From positions 301,714 to 365,713 of the forward strand of contig NZ_RZNY01000001.1 of NCBI RefSeq assembly GCF_003994475.1: a stretch of 64,000 nucleotides of DNA. The letters are read 5' to 3'. Below, piece after piece: positions 1-9,692 of the stretch. Each line of letters opens with the position of its first letter. The stretch's first letter is position 1. The notes beneath the pieces are model-generated. The model saw only the letters and a list, made by a program, of their open reading frames with translations. It was not told where the DNA came from and made no database searches. The translations under genes and the position numbers were made by a program. This DNA is from Paenibacillus anaericanus. GTDB taxonomy: Bacteria; Bacillota; Bacilli; Paenibacillales; Paenibacillaceae.

Positions 1-15
1 ATTCTGTAATTATAT

Positions 16-1854
<1,839 letters not shown>

Positions 1855-1969
1855 TTATTGTAGGGGATAAACCACCAAAAGTATTTGCACATTTCAGTTT
1901 TTCTTTATACATTTTGGACAAGTGATTCTTTTCATTTGAAGCTGGCGTACAACATGATGTAATAAAGAC

Positions 1970-3574
1970 ATGAACTCTATACAACGAAAAATTACGTATT
2001 ACGCCGGGGGATGCTTTCTCTTACTGTTTCTGGCGCTGTCGGGCGCCATTTACTTAGAGATGGAACGAACAGTCGTCCCACTCAACGAATCTCTGACTCA
2101 GCAAATCGTGAATGCCCGGAGTGAACAAATATCCTATTGGTTTCAGCAGCGGATCGGAGAAGTTGAAATGCTTGCCACACTTGCGGCAGATCACCACTGG
2201 ACTCGGGATGAGCTGTTACTCGAAAGTCGCAAGCTAGAGCAAAGGCGCCGTAATGATTACGAATCCATTCGGATCGTTGATTTAAAAGGAAACTCTTGGA
2301 CATCTGATAGCGAGTCGTTCTCTATACTAACGCGAGACTATTATAAAGATCTTATTTCGTCGAATCCTCCCTACGTTGTTAGCAATGTTATTGTTTCCAA
2401 AGCTAACGAAGCAGAGATAGTCGTCATCCTATACCGCATTGAACCGCTTGTGAATGAAGATGTAGCATACATTGCAGCCGCTGTTCCCATCGGTAAAATG
2501 AAAGAGATCGCCCAAGACATTTTGGTTTATGACGGCAGGGGATGGCTTATAGTAAATTCAGAATCCCCAAATCTAGAAGGCAACAAAGCTTCCCTTTCGA
2601 CCTTTACAGCTTCGATAGCTGGTGTTCCTGGTTGGAAGCTCATCTTTCAAGTGCCGAGATCCCAACTTTCCCAAGGTATGATAAGGACCCAATGGTCGGC
2701 TCTTATAGTGGGAAGCGTAGTAGGTATCTTCTTTTTGATCCTCGTCATATTGCTGGGATCCTCCATAGCACGACCAATACAAACGCTACGTCAATTGATG
2801 AGACAAGTAGAAAACGGCGACTGGAACGTGCGTTCCAATGATCAGCGACGCGATGAAATTGGAGAGTTAGGGCGTAGCTTCAACCAAATGCTCAAGAACC
2901 TATACCAATCCCAGCAAGAGAAGAAGGAAATGGAACTACAAATGATTCACGAACAGATTAAACCCCATTTTCTGTACAATACACTGGATACGATTCAATG
3001 GATGGCTGCAAGTCATGAGGCGGACGATGTGGTTGAAATCGTAGAATCCCTTAGTACTTATTTCCGGCTCGGGCTGGGCAGTGGCAATCAATTTGCAACA
3101 TTGGGGCAAGAATTTCAACATGTCGAGAGCTATTTGAATATTCAATGTGTTCGATATGAAGATATTCTAGAGTATGAACTGCGTTATGACGAGCATTTGG
3201 AACAACATCAAATCATTAATTTCATCCTTCAACCAATCGTTGAAAATGCAATTTATCACGGAATCAAGCCTCTGGCGGACCGGAAAAGTAAAATATCAAT
3301 TAGTGCTTATGAACGAGGAGATCAACTAATAGTCAGCGTCGAGAATAACGGAGTCGACATCCCTGAATCAAGACTTGCGTCACTTCAGGAGACAGTGCGA
3401 AACGGAAAAAGAGATAGAGACGGAGAGATCGGTTTTGGTCTGTATAGTGTCAGCCACCGTATCAAACTTGCTTATGGTGAACTCTATGGTTTGCAGATAA
3501 GTAGTGGACAAGGGATAACCCGTATGACGTTAAATATGCCGCTTGGAGGTGACGAATCATGTGGCAAGTCCTAA
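1970..3574 (+). CDS. YesM-type sensor histidine kinase
   Basis: The 534-residue membrane kinase senses an external signal and phosphorylates the regulator encoded next to it. It shows one N-terminal transmembrane helix (about 9-27), a large extracytoplasmic region of dCache size, a second helix (about 243-264), a HAMP linker, the His_kinase motif QIKPHFLYNTL with phospho-acceptor His333, and an HATPase domain (QPIVENAIYHG, then GFGLYSV). Kinases of this family usually control sugar or small-molecule uptake genes with an AraC-type partner. The end overlaps the response regulator start by 16 bases, so the two are translationally coupled. Its divergent position suggests control of the neighbouring flavoprotein, which is inference. 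Confidence 0.93.
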   Translation: MNSIQRKITYYAGGCFLLLFLALSGAIYLEMERTVVPLNESLTQQIVNARSEQISYWFQQRIGEVEMLATLAADHHWTRDELLLESRKLEQRRRNDYESIRIVDLKGNSWTSDSESFSILTRDYYKDLISSNPPYVVSNVIVSKANEAEIVVILYRIEPLVNEDVAYIAAAVPIGKMKEIAQDILVYDGRGWLIVNSESPNLEGNKASLSTFTASIAGVPGWKLIFQVPRSQLSQGMIRTQWSALIVGSVVGIFFLILVILLGSSIARPIQTLRQLMRQVENGDWNVRSNDQRRDEIGELGRSFNQMLKNLYQSQQEKKEMELQMIHEQIKPHFLYNTLDTIQWMAASHEADDVVEIVESLSTYFRLGLGSGNQFATLGQEFQHVESYLNIQCVRYEDILEYELRYDEHLEQHQIINFILQPIVENAIYHGIKPLADRKSKISISAYERGDQLIVSVENNGVDIPESRLASLQETVRNGKRDRDGEIGFGLYSVSHRIKLAYGELYGLQISSGQGITRMTLNMPLGGDESCGKS

Positions 3575-4335
3575 TCATGGATGACGAGAAGATTATCCGT
3601 AAAGGTTTACTGAAATATATCCAAGAGAGTCGGCTACCTTTTGAAGTATCAGGAGAAGCAAGGAACGCTGCTGAAGCACTCTCTCTAATTGAGCAATCCA
3701 AACCAGACGTATTACTGGCGGATATTAACATGCCCGGTTTAAATGGCCTTGATCTGATACAACTTGTGATGAGTCGATATCCAGAAATGGTCGTGGTGAT
3801 CATTAGTGGGTACGAGCATTTTAATTATGCTCGAAGAGCCCTGCAATTGCATGCTTTTGATTACTTACTGAAACCTGTCCCTAAAAGCGATCTAAACCGA
3901 ATGCTGGCTATGCTAAACGATCATTTGTGCAATCTTCATCCGGACGTGGTCCTAAAGCTTGAGAAGGATATGACGCAGGAATATATCCCACAAGCATCTG
4001 ATCTCTCACCAATTATGGAGAAGATAACAGAATACATTAACCATCATTACAATGATCCTGAACTGGCTGTACCCAATGTAGCAGAGTTATTTCACATTAA
4101 TTCTAATTATTTGAGCAAACGAATGAAGCAAGAGGTTGGAGCATCTTTTCTGGAGTACTTAACTGAGCTCCGTATCTCAAAGGCAAAGGAAGTATTGGAT
4201 AATTCCATGCAGAACATCAAAATTGGTGATCTGGCAATTAAAGTAGGTTATACAAATCAATATTATTTCAGTCGCCTGTTCAAAAGCCGAGTAGGGATGT
4301 GCCCGGTAGATTATAAAAATCTACGCCAGAACTAA
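3559..4335 (+). CDS. YesN-type response regulator, receiver plus AraC DNA-binding domain
   Basis: The 258-residue regulator has a receiver domain with the acidic pair at residues 8-9, phospho-acceptor Asp55 (LLADINMPG) and the conserved lysine in YLLKPV (Lys105). An AraC/XylS double helix-turn-helix follows at about 155-256, ending with the usual VGYTNQYYFSRLFK signature. It is short for YesN proteins because the linker between receiver and HTH is small. A ribosome site GGAGGTGA lies just before the ATG, inside the kinase gene. It is the cognate regulator of the upstream kinase; the target promoter may be in the divergent region upstream of the kinase. Confidence 0.93.
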   Translation: MWQVLIMDDEKIIRKGLLKYIQESRLPFEVSGEARNAAEALSLIEQSKPDVLLADINMPGLNGLDLIQLVMSRYPEMVVVIISGYEHFNYARRALQLHAFDYLLKPVPKSDLNRMLAMLNDHLCNLHPDVVLKLEKDMTQEYIPQASDLSPIMEKITEYINHHYNDPELAVPNVAELFHINSNYLSKRMKQEVGASFLEYLTELRISKAKEVLDNSMQNIKIGDLAIKVGYTNQYYFSRLFKSRVGMCPVDYKNLRQN

Positions 4336-4373
4336 TGTTTAGAGGTAGTTAATATCACATTTTTACTGAGCAA

Positions 4374-4415
4374 AACAAGAAATAACCCGCCTCTGAGGGT
4401 GGGTTATTTCTTGTT
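4374..4415. terminator. Bidirectional hairpin between response regulator and SDR gene
   Basis: A perfect 15-bp stem (arms 4374-4388 and 4401-4415) with a 12-base loop lies between two convergent genes. The right arm contains the stop codon and last codons of the SDR gene, so terminator and coding sequence overlap. Confidence 0.75.
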
Positions 4416-5180
4416 CAACATGCGGTAACTCAAACGATCAGCTAGACGTGGAAACAACTGATATAACTTTGCACCTACCCCAGCAACCCAAGGTAGATTA
4501 ATTTCCGTCGTTCCTTTATCAAGTGCTGATACCATGGCTTTTGCCACTCGTTCAGGCTTCAACATGAACCATTTTACGTTTTTGACATATTCTCCACTTG
4601 GGTCTGCCAATGTAAAGAACGGCGTATCAATCGGCCCAGGATTAATTGTCGAGACCGTAATTCCATCAGCACGAACTTCTTGGCGAAGCGCACTGCTGAA
4701 ACCAAGTACTGCATGTTTCGTCGCCGTATACGCGGTTGATTTGGAGGTTCCAATCTTACCCGCAATGGATGCGACATTAACAATTCGCCCCGTACGCGCC
4801 TTCTTCATATAAGGAAGCACAGCTTTTGTACATCGAACTATGCCCATATAATTAACATTCATCATGTCATTAAATTCTTGAATTGGCATATCATCACAAT
4901 ATTCGAACTTCCCATACCCAGCGTTGTTCAATAGACCATCTATCCGACCAAACTCAGTAAAGATTTGTTTGAATCCATTCTTTACAGAGTCATCATTACC
5001 TACATCCATTTCAATAACCTTATAGGAGCCATACATTCCCGCGCTGACATTTTCCAGTTTATCAACCGACCTAGCAGCCAGCACAACAATTGCCCCACGT
5101 TCCGATAACATTTGAGCGCTCAGAGCACCAATCCCACTAGAAGCACCCGTGACAACAATAATTTTTCCGTTCAATGACAT
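4404..5180 (-). CDS. Short-chain dehydrogenase/reductase, YqjQ-like
   Basis: The 258-residue classical SDR has the nucleotide-binding motif TGASSGIG (11-18), NNAG (86-89), catalytic Ser138 and the YxxxK pair Tyr151/Lys155. It should oxidise or reduce an alcohol/carbonyl pair with NAD(P)H; the substrate cannot be read. Length and the C-terminal LADRLSYRM segment resemble the uncharacterised B. subtilis YqjQ. The ATG follows GGGAGGGGACCTACAT; a TTG 18 bases upstream has no ribosome site. It lies 28 bases downstream of a CheX-type gene on the same strand and is probably cotranscribed with it. Confidence 0.85.
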   Translation of the reverse strand: MSLNGKIIVVTGASSGIGALSAQMLSERGAIVVLAARSVDKLENVSAGMYGSYKVIEMDVGNDDSVKNGFKQIFTEFGRIDGLLNNAGYGKFEYCDDMPIQEFNDMMNVNYMGIVRCTKAVLPYMKKARTGRIVNVASIAGKIGTSKSTAYTATKHAVLGFSSALRQEVRADGITVSTINPGPIDTPFFTLADPSGEYVKNVKWFMLKPERVAKAMVSALDKGTTEINLPWVAGVGAKLYQLFPRLADRLSYRMLNKK

Positions 5181-5208
5181 ATGTAGGTCCCCTCCCAATC
5201 ATTTCATT

Positions 5209-5670
5209 CTAGGAGATCATGACCTGGATGTCTAGTTCGCCGATCCCATCCATCGTCAAAGGAATACAGAGTGCTTTACGAGGTAACATGTCTTTATTGG
5301 CTAGCTCCAATTCAATAATTTGCGGCGGAGTAATATCCACTACATAACCTTGACTTGACAGGATAGTACTCGCATTACCGCTAATCATATTGCTTAGCTC
5401 CGAAATGGCGCTTTTCCCCATCTCGTCCATTTCTGTCAGCACAAATCCACCCATCATAGCAGATACGATCTTTAACGCAACCTTCACTTGTAGCCCAAAC
5501 ACTACCATACCAGTAAAATGACCTGACATACCGACCTGTACCCAAACTTGATCGCAGCTAGGTATGATATTCTTTACTCCAAGACTTCCTACAGAAGGAG
5601 AGATTTGAATGACCTGTTCAATAACAGAACGCGCGGATTCAAGAAAAGGATTAATTACTTCTGCTTTCAC
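5209..5670 (-). CDS. CheX-family CheY-P phosphatase-like protein
   Basis: This 153-residue protein matches the CheX/CheC/FliY phosphatase fold over its whole length. The ExxN catalytic pattern is present (Glu91, Asn94 in ISELSNMISGNA). Proteins of this family remove phosphate from CheY; CheX is cytoplasmic and often dimeric. Translation starts at GTG after AAAGGAG with a spacing of eight bases. No other chemotaxis gene lies nearby, so it may act on a distant Che system or on another receiver domain. It appears to lead an operon with the SDR gene downstream. Confidence 0.85.
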   Translation of the reverse strand: MKAEVINPFLESARSVIEQVIQISPSVGSLGVKNIIPSCDQVWVQVGMSGHFTGMVVFGLQVKVALKIVSAMMGGFVLTEMDEMGKSAISELSNMISGNASTILSSQGYVVDITPPQIIELELANKDMLPRKALCIPLTMDGIGELDIQVMIS

Positions 5671-5778
5671 AATTTGTGCTCCTTTATACTAGGAAGTAAA
5701 AAAATGTAATACAAAAGTCCCGTGTTTTAGTTAAAACAAATTATACTTTATTCCTATTAATAAGTCATTAGAAATGTA

Positions 5779-5806
5779 GGTATAGTACTTTATATAGAGA
5801 TGTCAA
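5779..5806 (-). promoter_or_regulatory. Candidate sigma-A promoter for the CheX-SDR genes
   Basis: On the minus strand, TTGACA (5801-5806) is followed after 16 bases by TATACC (5779-5784), about 110 bases upstream of the CheX-like GTG start. Sequence match only. Confidence 0.5.
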
Positions 5807-5933
5807 ACTAAACGACTACGACTAACAACTTCAATATCATTGCGTTTAACAAGTCGAATCACCTATAATTAATGAAATAAATATGTTGAGAAAAGAATAG
5901 TTGAGAAGATCACAGTTGAAAGGAGGGATTCAG

Positions 5934-6836
5934 GTGAATATCAGTCAACTGGAAACGCTAATCACCATTTCTAAGACCAAAAGCTTTCGTAAAGCTGGAG
6001 AATTACTGAATCTAACTCAACCTGCTGTTTCTGCGCAGATCAAGAGCTTAGAGGATGAATTCAAAACAGTGCTAATCGACCGTAATCAACCGGTAACACT
6101 AACAGACCGTGGGCAGGTTTTTCTTGAACGGGCCGAACGAATCCTAGATATAACTGAAGAGCTCAAGCAGAAACTGTCCGATATGGAGCACACTCCACAA
6201 GGGCACATAGTACTAGGTACAACAACATCTATTGCCATTCAGATTTTGCCACGGATTCTTTCCTATTTCCAAGACCAGTTCCCATTGATCAAAACAACCA
6301 TCCAATCCATGCCCTCTTCACTAATTTATCAGAATGTGGAACAAGGTCTCGTCGATATCGGTATTGGCTATTTAATTGAGAACAATCCAAATGTTTTATC
6401 TTCTGTGTTGTATTACGACATCTTTGAACTTGTAGTATCGCCTCAGCATCCACTAGCTGACAAAAGGACACCCAGCTTGGATTCATTGCGAGACGTTCCG
6501 CTTATCATGCTCTCCCCCGACACAGTCGGTCGTAGGTTCGTCGATGAGGTGTTCAAAAAACATCAAATGGAGCCCAACATTGTCATGGAATTATCCAGCA
6601 GTGAAGAAGTGAAACGGATGGTCGAGATTAATTTGGGAGCTGCTATTATTTCCAGACAGTCCATTCTACGTGAACTTCGTCAGGGTTCATTAAAAGTTGT
6701 TCCTATTCCCGAACTGGAGGTCACCCATCCTGTGGGCGTGATCTACAAATCGAGCAGATACATTAACTCGGCCATGCAGCAGTTTCTTGGTGACTTAAAG
6801 GGAATGCCCGAAACTAATTTTATAGGCTCAGAGTAA
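5934..6836 (+). CDS. LysR-family transcriptional regulator
   Basis: The 300-residue protein has the N-terminal winged HTH of LysR regulators (residues 1-60, LTQPAVSAQIKSLE) and a periplasmic-binding-like effector domain. The start is a GTG preceded by AAAGGAGGGATTCAG, an almost ideal ribosome site; an earlier TTG in frame has none. The effector is unknown. The gene sits 23 bases upstream of a PHP-family phosphatase on the same strand, which may be its target or just a cotranscribed neighbour. It is similar in layout to CysL/YwfK-type regulators, but I cannot assign it to one. Confidence 0.9.
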   Translation: MNISQLETLITISKTKSFRKAGELLNLTQPAVSAQIKSLEDEFKTVLIDRNQPVTLTDRGQVFLERAERILDITEELKQKLSDMEHTPQGHIVLGTTTSIAIQILPRILSYFQDQFPLIKTTIQSMPSSLIYQNVEQGLVDIGIGYLIENNPNVLSSVLYYDIFELVVSPQHPLADKRTPSLDSLRDVPLIMLSPDTVGRRFVDEVFKKHQMEPNIVMELSSSEEVKRMVEINLGAAIISRQSILRELRQGSLKVVPIPELEVTHPVGVIYKSSRYINSAMQQFLGDLKGMPETNFIGSE

Positions 6837-6859
6837 GCTAACCAGAAGGGAGTATCCTC

Positions 6860-7669
6860 ATGAAATTTGATCTTCACACTCATCATTTTCGCTGTGGACA
6901 TGCAGACGGAAATATCCGTGATTACATTGAAGCCGGAATCGCTGCGGGGTTGTCTGTCATCGGTATCAGCGATCATACTCCTTACTTTGGGAGTCAGGAA
7001 GAACAACCTTTTCCCCTGATTGCTATGGCAAAGAAAGAATTTTCAAATTACGTTGAGGAAGTTCTGCATCTGAAACAAGAATATGAAGGAACTATCGACG
7101 TATTACTCGGTATCGAGAGTGATTTTTTCCCCGAACATGCGAAAGTTTATGCTAACGTCTTGGCCCAGTATCCGTTCGACTATGTAATCGGTTCTGTGCA
7201 CAGCGTAGGAAATGTTAGTATCTTTAACAAAAATCGCTGGAAAAGACTTAGTGAAGAAGAACATATCGCAGTTAAGGAAGCTTACTATGCCTTGATCCGT
7301 GATTCAGCTCGTAGTGGTATGTTTCAAGTTCTAGGTCATATTGATGCGATGAAGGGGAACTACCCACCTTTCTCAGATATTCCAGCCGCTACTGCCATTG
7401 ACGAAACACTACAGGTCATCGCCGAGTGTGATGTTGCAATTGAAATTAATACTTCCGGCAAGACAAAGCTCAGCGGTGGATGGTATCCTAACGATGCGAT
7501 CTTGGAACGTGCGCTGCATTATGGTGTAAATGTGACCTTTGGTTCGGACGCACATATTCCGGGGCGTGTAGCTGAGGATTTAGATGATGTAGCAAGCAGA
7601 TTGCGAGAAATCGGGTTCACCGAATGGGTATATTACAAGAACAAAGCAAAGGTAGTCGTTCCGCTATAA
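6860..7669 (+). CDS. PHP-domain phosphatase, histidinol-phosphatase HisJ/HisK type
   Basis: The 269-residue protein has the PHP metal-binding signature: LHTHH with His6/His8 at the N-terminus, SDH in IGISDHTPY, a Glu in LLGIESDF, an IGSVHS motif, GHIDAMK and a C-terminal GSDAH. Together these bind a trinuclear metal centre that hydrolyses phosphate esters, typically L-histidinol phosphate in histidine biosynthesis. No other his gene is nearby. The ribosome site is AGAAGGGAG. It probably shares a transcript with the LysR gene and ends at a hairpin terminator. Confidence 0.85.
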   Translation: MKFDLHTHHFRCGHADGNIRDYIEAGIAAGLSVIGISDHTPYFGSQEEQPFPLIAMAKKEFSNYVEEVLHLKQEYEGTIDVLLGIESDFFPEHAKVYANVLAQYPFDYVIGSVHSVGNVSIFNKNRWKRLSEEEHIAVKEAYYALIRDSARSGMFQVLGHIDAMKGNYPPFSDIPAATAIDETLQVIAECDVAIEINTSGKTKLSGGWYPNDAILERALHYGVNVTFGSDAHIPGRVAEDLDDVASRLREIGFTEWVYYKNKAKVVVPL

Positions 7670-7684
7670 AAGGTATTAAATGAT

Positions 7685-7709
7685 GTGGGGCACATGCCTC
7701 ACTTTTTTT
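7685..7709 (+). terminator. Intrinsic terminator after the PHP phosphatase
   Basis: A 7-bp stem (GTGGGGC with GCCTCAC, one G-T pair, loop ACAT) is followed by seven T residues, 16 bases after the stop codon. Confidence 0.8.
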
Positions 7710-7713
7710 CTGC

Positions 7714-7752
7714 AAAAAAAAAGGGAACCCGCGCGTTCCTACGCCGGGTTCC
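7714..7752 (-). terminator. Intrinsic terminator of the DUF1361-GNAT operon
   Basis: Read on the minus strand, GGAACCCG pairs with CGGGTTCC around a short loop and is followed by a run of nine T residues. A second inverted repeat (AAGGGGGT/ACCCCCTT, about 7767-7796) lies between it and the gene. Confidence 0.8.
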
Positions 7753-7855
7753 TAACAATATATTCAAAAGGGGGTCATAAGGTAAGTTTACCCCCTTACT
7801 GTTAGGGTTGGATCACAGCTATATTTCATTTGTGTAACAAATGAATTTCCTATTG

Positions 7856-8410
7856 TTACTTGTCCTCATTTGAACTTATCGAATAGAGTTTTAGAAGATT
7901 ATGTTCAGTAAGCCCTTCGAGGCAAGACATTCCACATTTCTGCAATACGCGTTCTGAAGCCGGATTATCTTGTCCACATCTAGCTTCGATTACAGTTAGT
8001 CCCATTGTATCGAAACCAAATGAGAGTAGAGACTTTACTGCCTCTGTAGCTAACCCCTGATTCCAACTATGAGGAGCGAATAAATATCCTAGCCTTGCCT
8101 TACCCGTAGTTTGGTCCCAATACTGTAGAGAACATAGGCCTACTAACCGACTACTGCGCCCTTGATCCTGCTTCAAATCAACTGCAAAGTGGAGGTCACG
8201 GAGAATCCAATAGGATTCTTCGAAATAACGGAACATTCGTGCTGGAAAGCGCAAGGCCCCTGGCTGAAAAGATGTATGACGCTGAACCTGCGGATCAGTA
8301 ATATAACGAAACATCTCTGTTGTATCATTTGGCACTATCTTTCGCATAATTAAACGATGGCTTTCCAGAATAGGAAACTGGCTCAATAGCTGCTGCCTGA
8401 TGTTAGTCAT
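7856..8410 (-). CDS. GNAT-family N-acetyltransferase, RimJ/RimL-like
   Basis: The 184-residue protein fits the Acetyltransf_3 class of GNAT enzymes: an N-terminal LESHRLIMRKI strand, central strands containing LGYLFAPHSWNQGLATEA (acetyl-CoA binding loop with QGxA) and the late GQDNPASERVLQKCG motif. Relatives acetylate ribosomal-protein N-termini or small amines, and the substrate here is unknown. Its ATG overlaps the stop of the upstream DUF1361 gene (ATGA), so it is translationally coupled to that gene. Confidence 0.88.
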   Translation of the reverse strand: MTNIRQQLLSQFPILESHRLIMRKIVPNDTTEMFRYITDPQVQRHTSFQPGALRFPARMFRYFEESYWILRDLHFAVDLKQDQGRSSRLVGLCSLQYWDQTTGKARLGYLFAPHSWNQGLATEAVKSLLSFGFDTMGLTVIEARCGQDNPASERVLQKCGMSCLEGLTEHNLLKLYSISSNEDK

Positions 8411-9141
8411 TCCCTTACCTCGGTTCCCTTCGAGTTCTTCATCGCACCAAATAGATTTAGCATTACATAGCTAAACAAAGTAATTATAAATATCCATTTA
8501 CAAAAAGCCAGCGTATGTCTCAGATGCTCCATATCAGAAAAATATATAACCATTTCTTCTAGAACATGAAACGGTCTCTTGATAATATCCCAGCTATTCC
8601 AACGGTTAAAGCGACCAAGATATACTCCGAAGCTACTCAAACCCAGAATGGCAATGGCAAAGATCCAACCAACCACGCTTCCATAACTCTTGCGAACTAA
8701 ACGGTGAACCGAAGCCAATGATGCATTACCCAACGCTAGACCAAGCAACGCAACAAAGAATAATGTAAACAGATGATCCCAGAATGAAATCTCCTGCCAG
8801 AATCGATAACCACTTACCGGATACCTTGCAAACGGATGTAGCATATCTGTGATCATATAAGCCGCATTTGGATAAAAGAATAACCATAATAAGCCAACCA
8901 CTAGAAATAACAGTCTTCGCGAGAGTTTATTCTTTAACAAGCTAACCAAATCAAGTATAATGACAAGTCCTACCGGAATCCAAGCCAGAAACGTATTCCA
9001 GATCAGAAATAGATAAGGGGATCTCCCCCCACTAGGAAGCTGAATCTCTACTACAAATTTCATGCCTATCACCGTGGCTATAAATAAGACAATATACAAA
9101 TATAATTTAACGGGATATCCGAGTTCCTTCAGTTTATTCAA
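8407..9141 (-). CDS. DUF1361 integral membrane protein
   Basis: The protein of about 244 residues has six to seven hydrophobic helices, with the family-typical FYPNAAYMITDMLHP loop and a conserved RFNRWNSWDI segment. Function is unknown for DUF1361. The chosen start is TTG after GGGGGAGGA with eight bases of spacing; the GTG 18 bases upstream would place that ribosome site inside the coding region. It lies downstream of a 49-codon frame and upstream of the coupled GNAT gene. Confidence 0.82.
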   Translation of the reverse strand: MNKLKELGYPVKLYLYIVLFIATVIGMKFVVEIQLPSGGRSPYLFLIWNTFLAWIPVGLVIILDLVSLLKNKLSRRLLFLVVGLLWLFFYPNAAYMITDMLHPFARYPVSGYRFWQEISFWDHLFTLFFVALLGLALGNASLASVHRLVRKSYGSVVGWIFAIAILGLSSFGVYLGRFNRWNSWDIIKRPFHVLEEMVIYFSDMEHLRHTLAFCKWIFIITLFSYVMLNLFGAMKNSKGTEVRE

Positions 9142-9160
9142 TCGTACATCCTCCCCCACA

Positions 9161-9310
9161 TCAAGATCTTATCAAAGTTGTATACAAACCAATTTGCTTA
9201 TATACGTTTGGATGAAGGGGATAGTTACTATCCTTGTTTAGAACATCATCACTAATGAACTCATTAAGAGCTTTCAATACCAGACAATTTGAGTATAAAA
9301 TAGTATCCAT
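9161..9310 (-). CDS. Small hypothetical protein, 49 residues
   Basis: This is a short frame whose ATG follows a strong AGAGGGGGG ribosome site with three bases of extra spacing. The peptide is soluble, begins MDTILYSNCLVLKALNEF and has no domain I recognise. It ends 20 bases before the DUF1361 start and could be the first gene of that operon. The ribosome site and spacing are the only support; it may be a remnant. Confidence 0.4.
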   Translation of the reverse strand: MDTILYSNCLVLKALNEFISDDVLNKDSNYPLHPNVYKQIGLYTTLIRS

Positions 9311-9355
9311 AGTCCCCCCTCTTTTTATTTCACAATATAGATCGGAGCTCTGAAA

Positions 9356-9682
9356 ATGACACCTTTTACCGCAAAAGTCATTGAGGTTATTTCTGCTATA
9401 CCTAAAGGAAAAGTCATGACATATGGTGGCGTAGCTGCTGCCGCAGGAAGTCCCCGTGCCGCTAGGCAAGTGGTACGGATTCTGCACTCCATGAGCAGTA
9501 AATACGCTCTTCCATGGCATAGAGTTCTAAATAAAGCTGGTGAAATTGCGATTCAAGACGATGAGTCCGCCTTCATGCAAAGAATGTTCTTAGAGTCAGA
9601 AGGTGTTGAAGTACTTGATGGCAGACGAGTCATACTTGAGAAATTTCAATTTCACCCGGAACCTTACTTTCAGGAAGAGTAG
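9356..9682 (+). CDS. Alkyltransferase-like (ATL) DNA-binding protein
   Basis: The 108-residue protein matches the DNA-binding domain of O6-alkylguanine-DNA alkyltransferases (Pfam DNA_binding_1), including the RAARQVVR recognition helix. The catalytic PCHR is replaced by PWHR (Trp54), so it cannot accept an alkyl group. Known ATL proteins with Trp here bind O6-alkylguanine and hand the lesion to nucleotide excision repair. A uvrC gene is in the same window but 30 kb away. The ribosome site is GGAG eight bases before the ATG. Assignment is secure, and the repair role is from the family. Confidence 0.9.
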   Translation: MTPFTAKVIEVISAIPKGKVMTYGGVAAAAGSPRAARQVVRILHSMSSKYALPWHRVLNKAGEIAIQDDESAFMQRMFLESEGVEVLDGRRVILEKFQFHPEPYFQEE

Positions 9683-9692
9683 AATATAGCTT

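Noticed and set aside
7767-7796. AAGGGGGT/ACCCCCTT inverted repeat as a second terminator
   Set aside because: Only four T residues follow on the minus strand and a better terminator lies directly downstream.
9311-9520. Upstream extension of the 49-codon frame across the ATL gene
   Set aside because: The extension is antisense to ATL and precedes the ribosome site that fits the shorter start.
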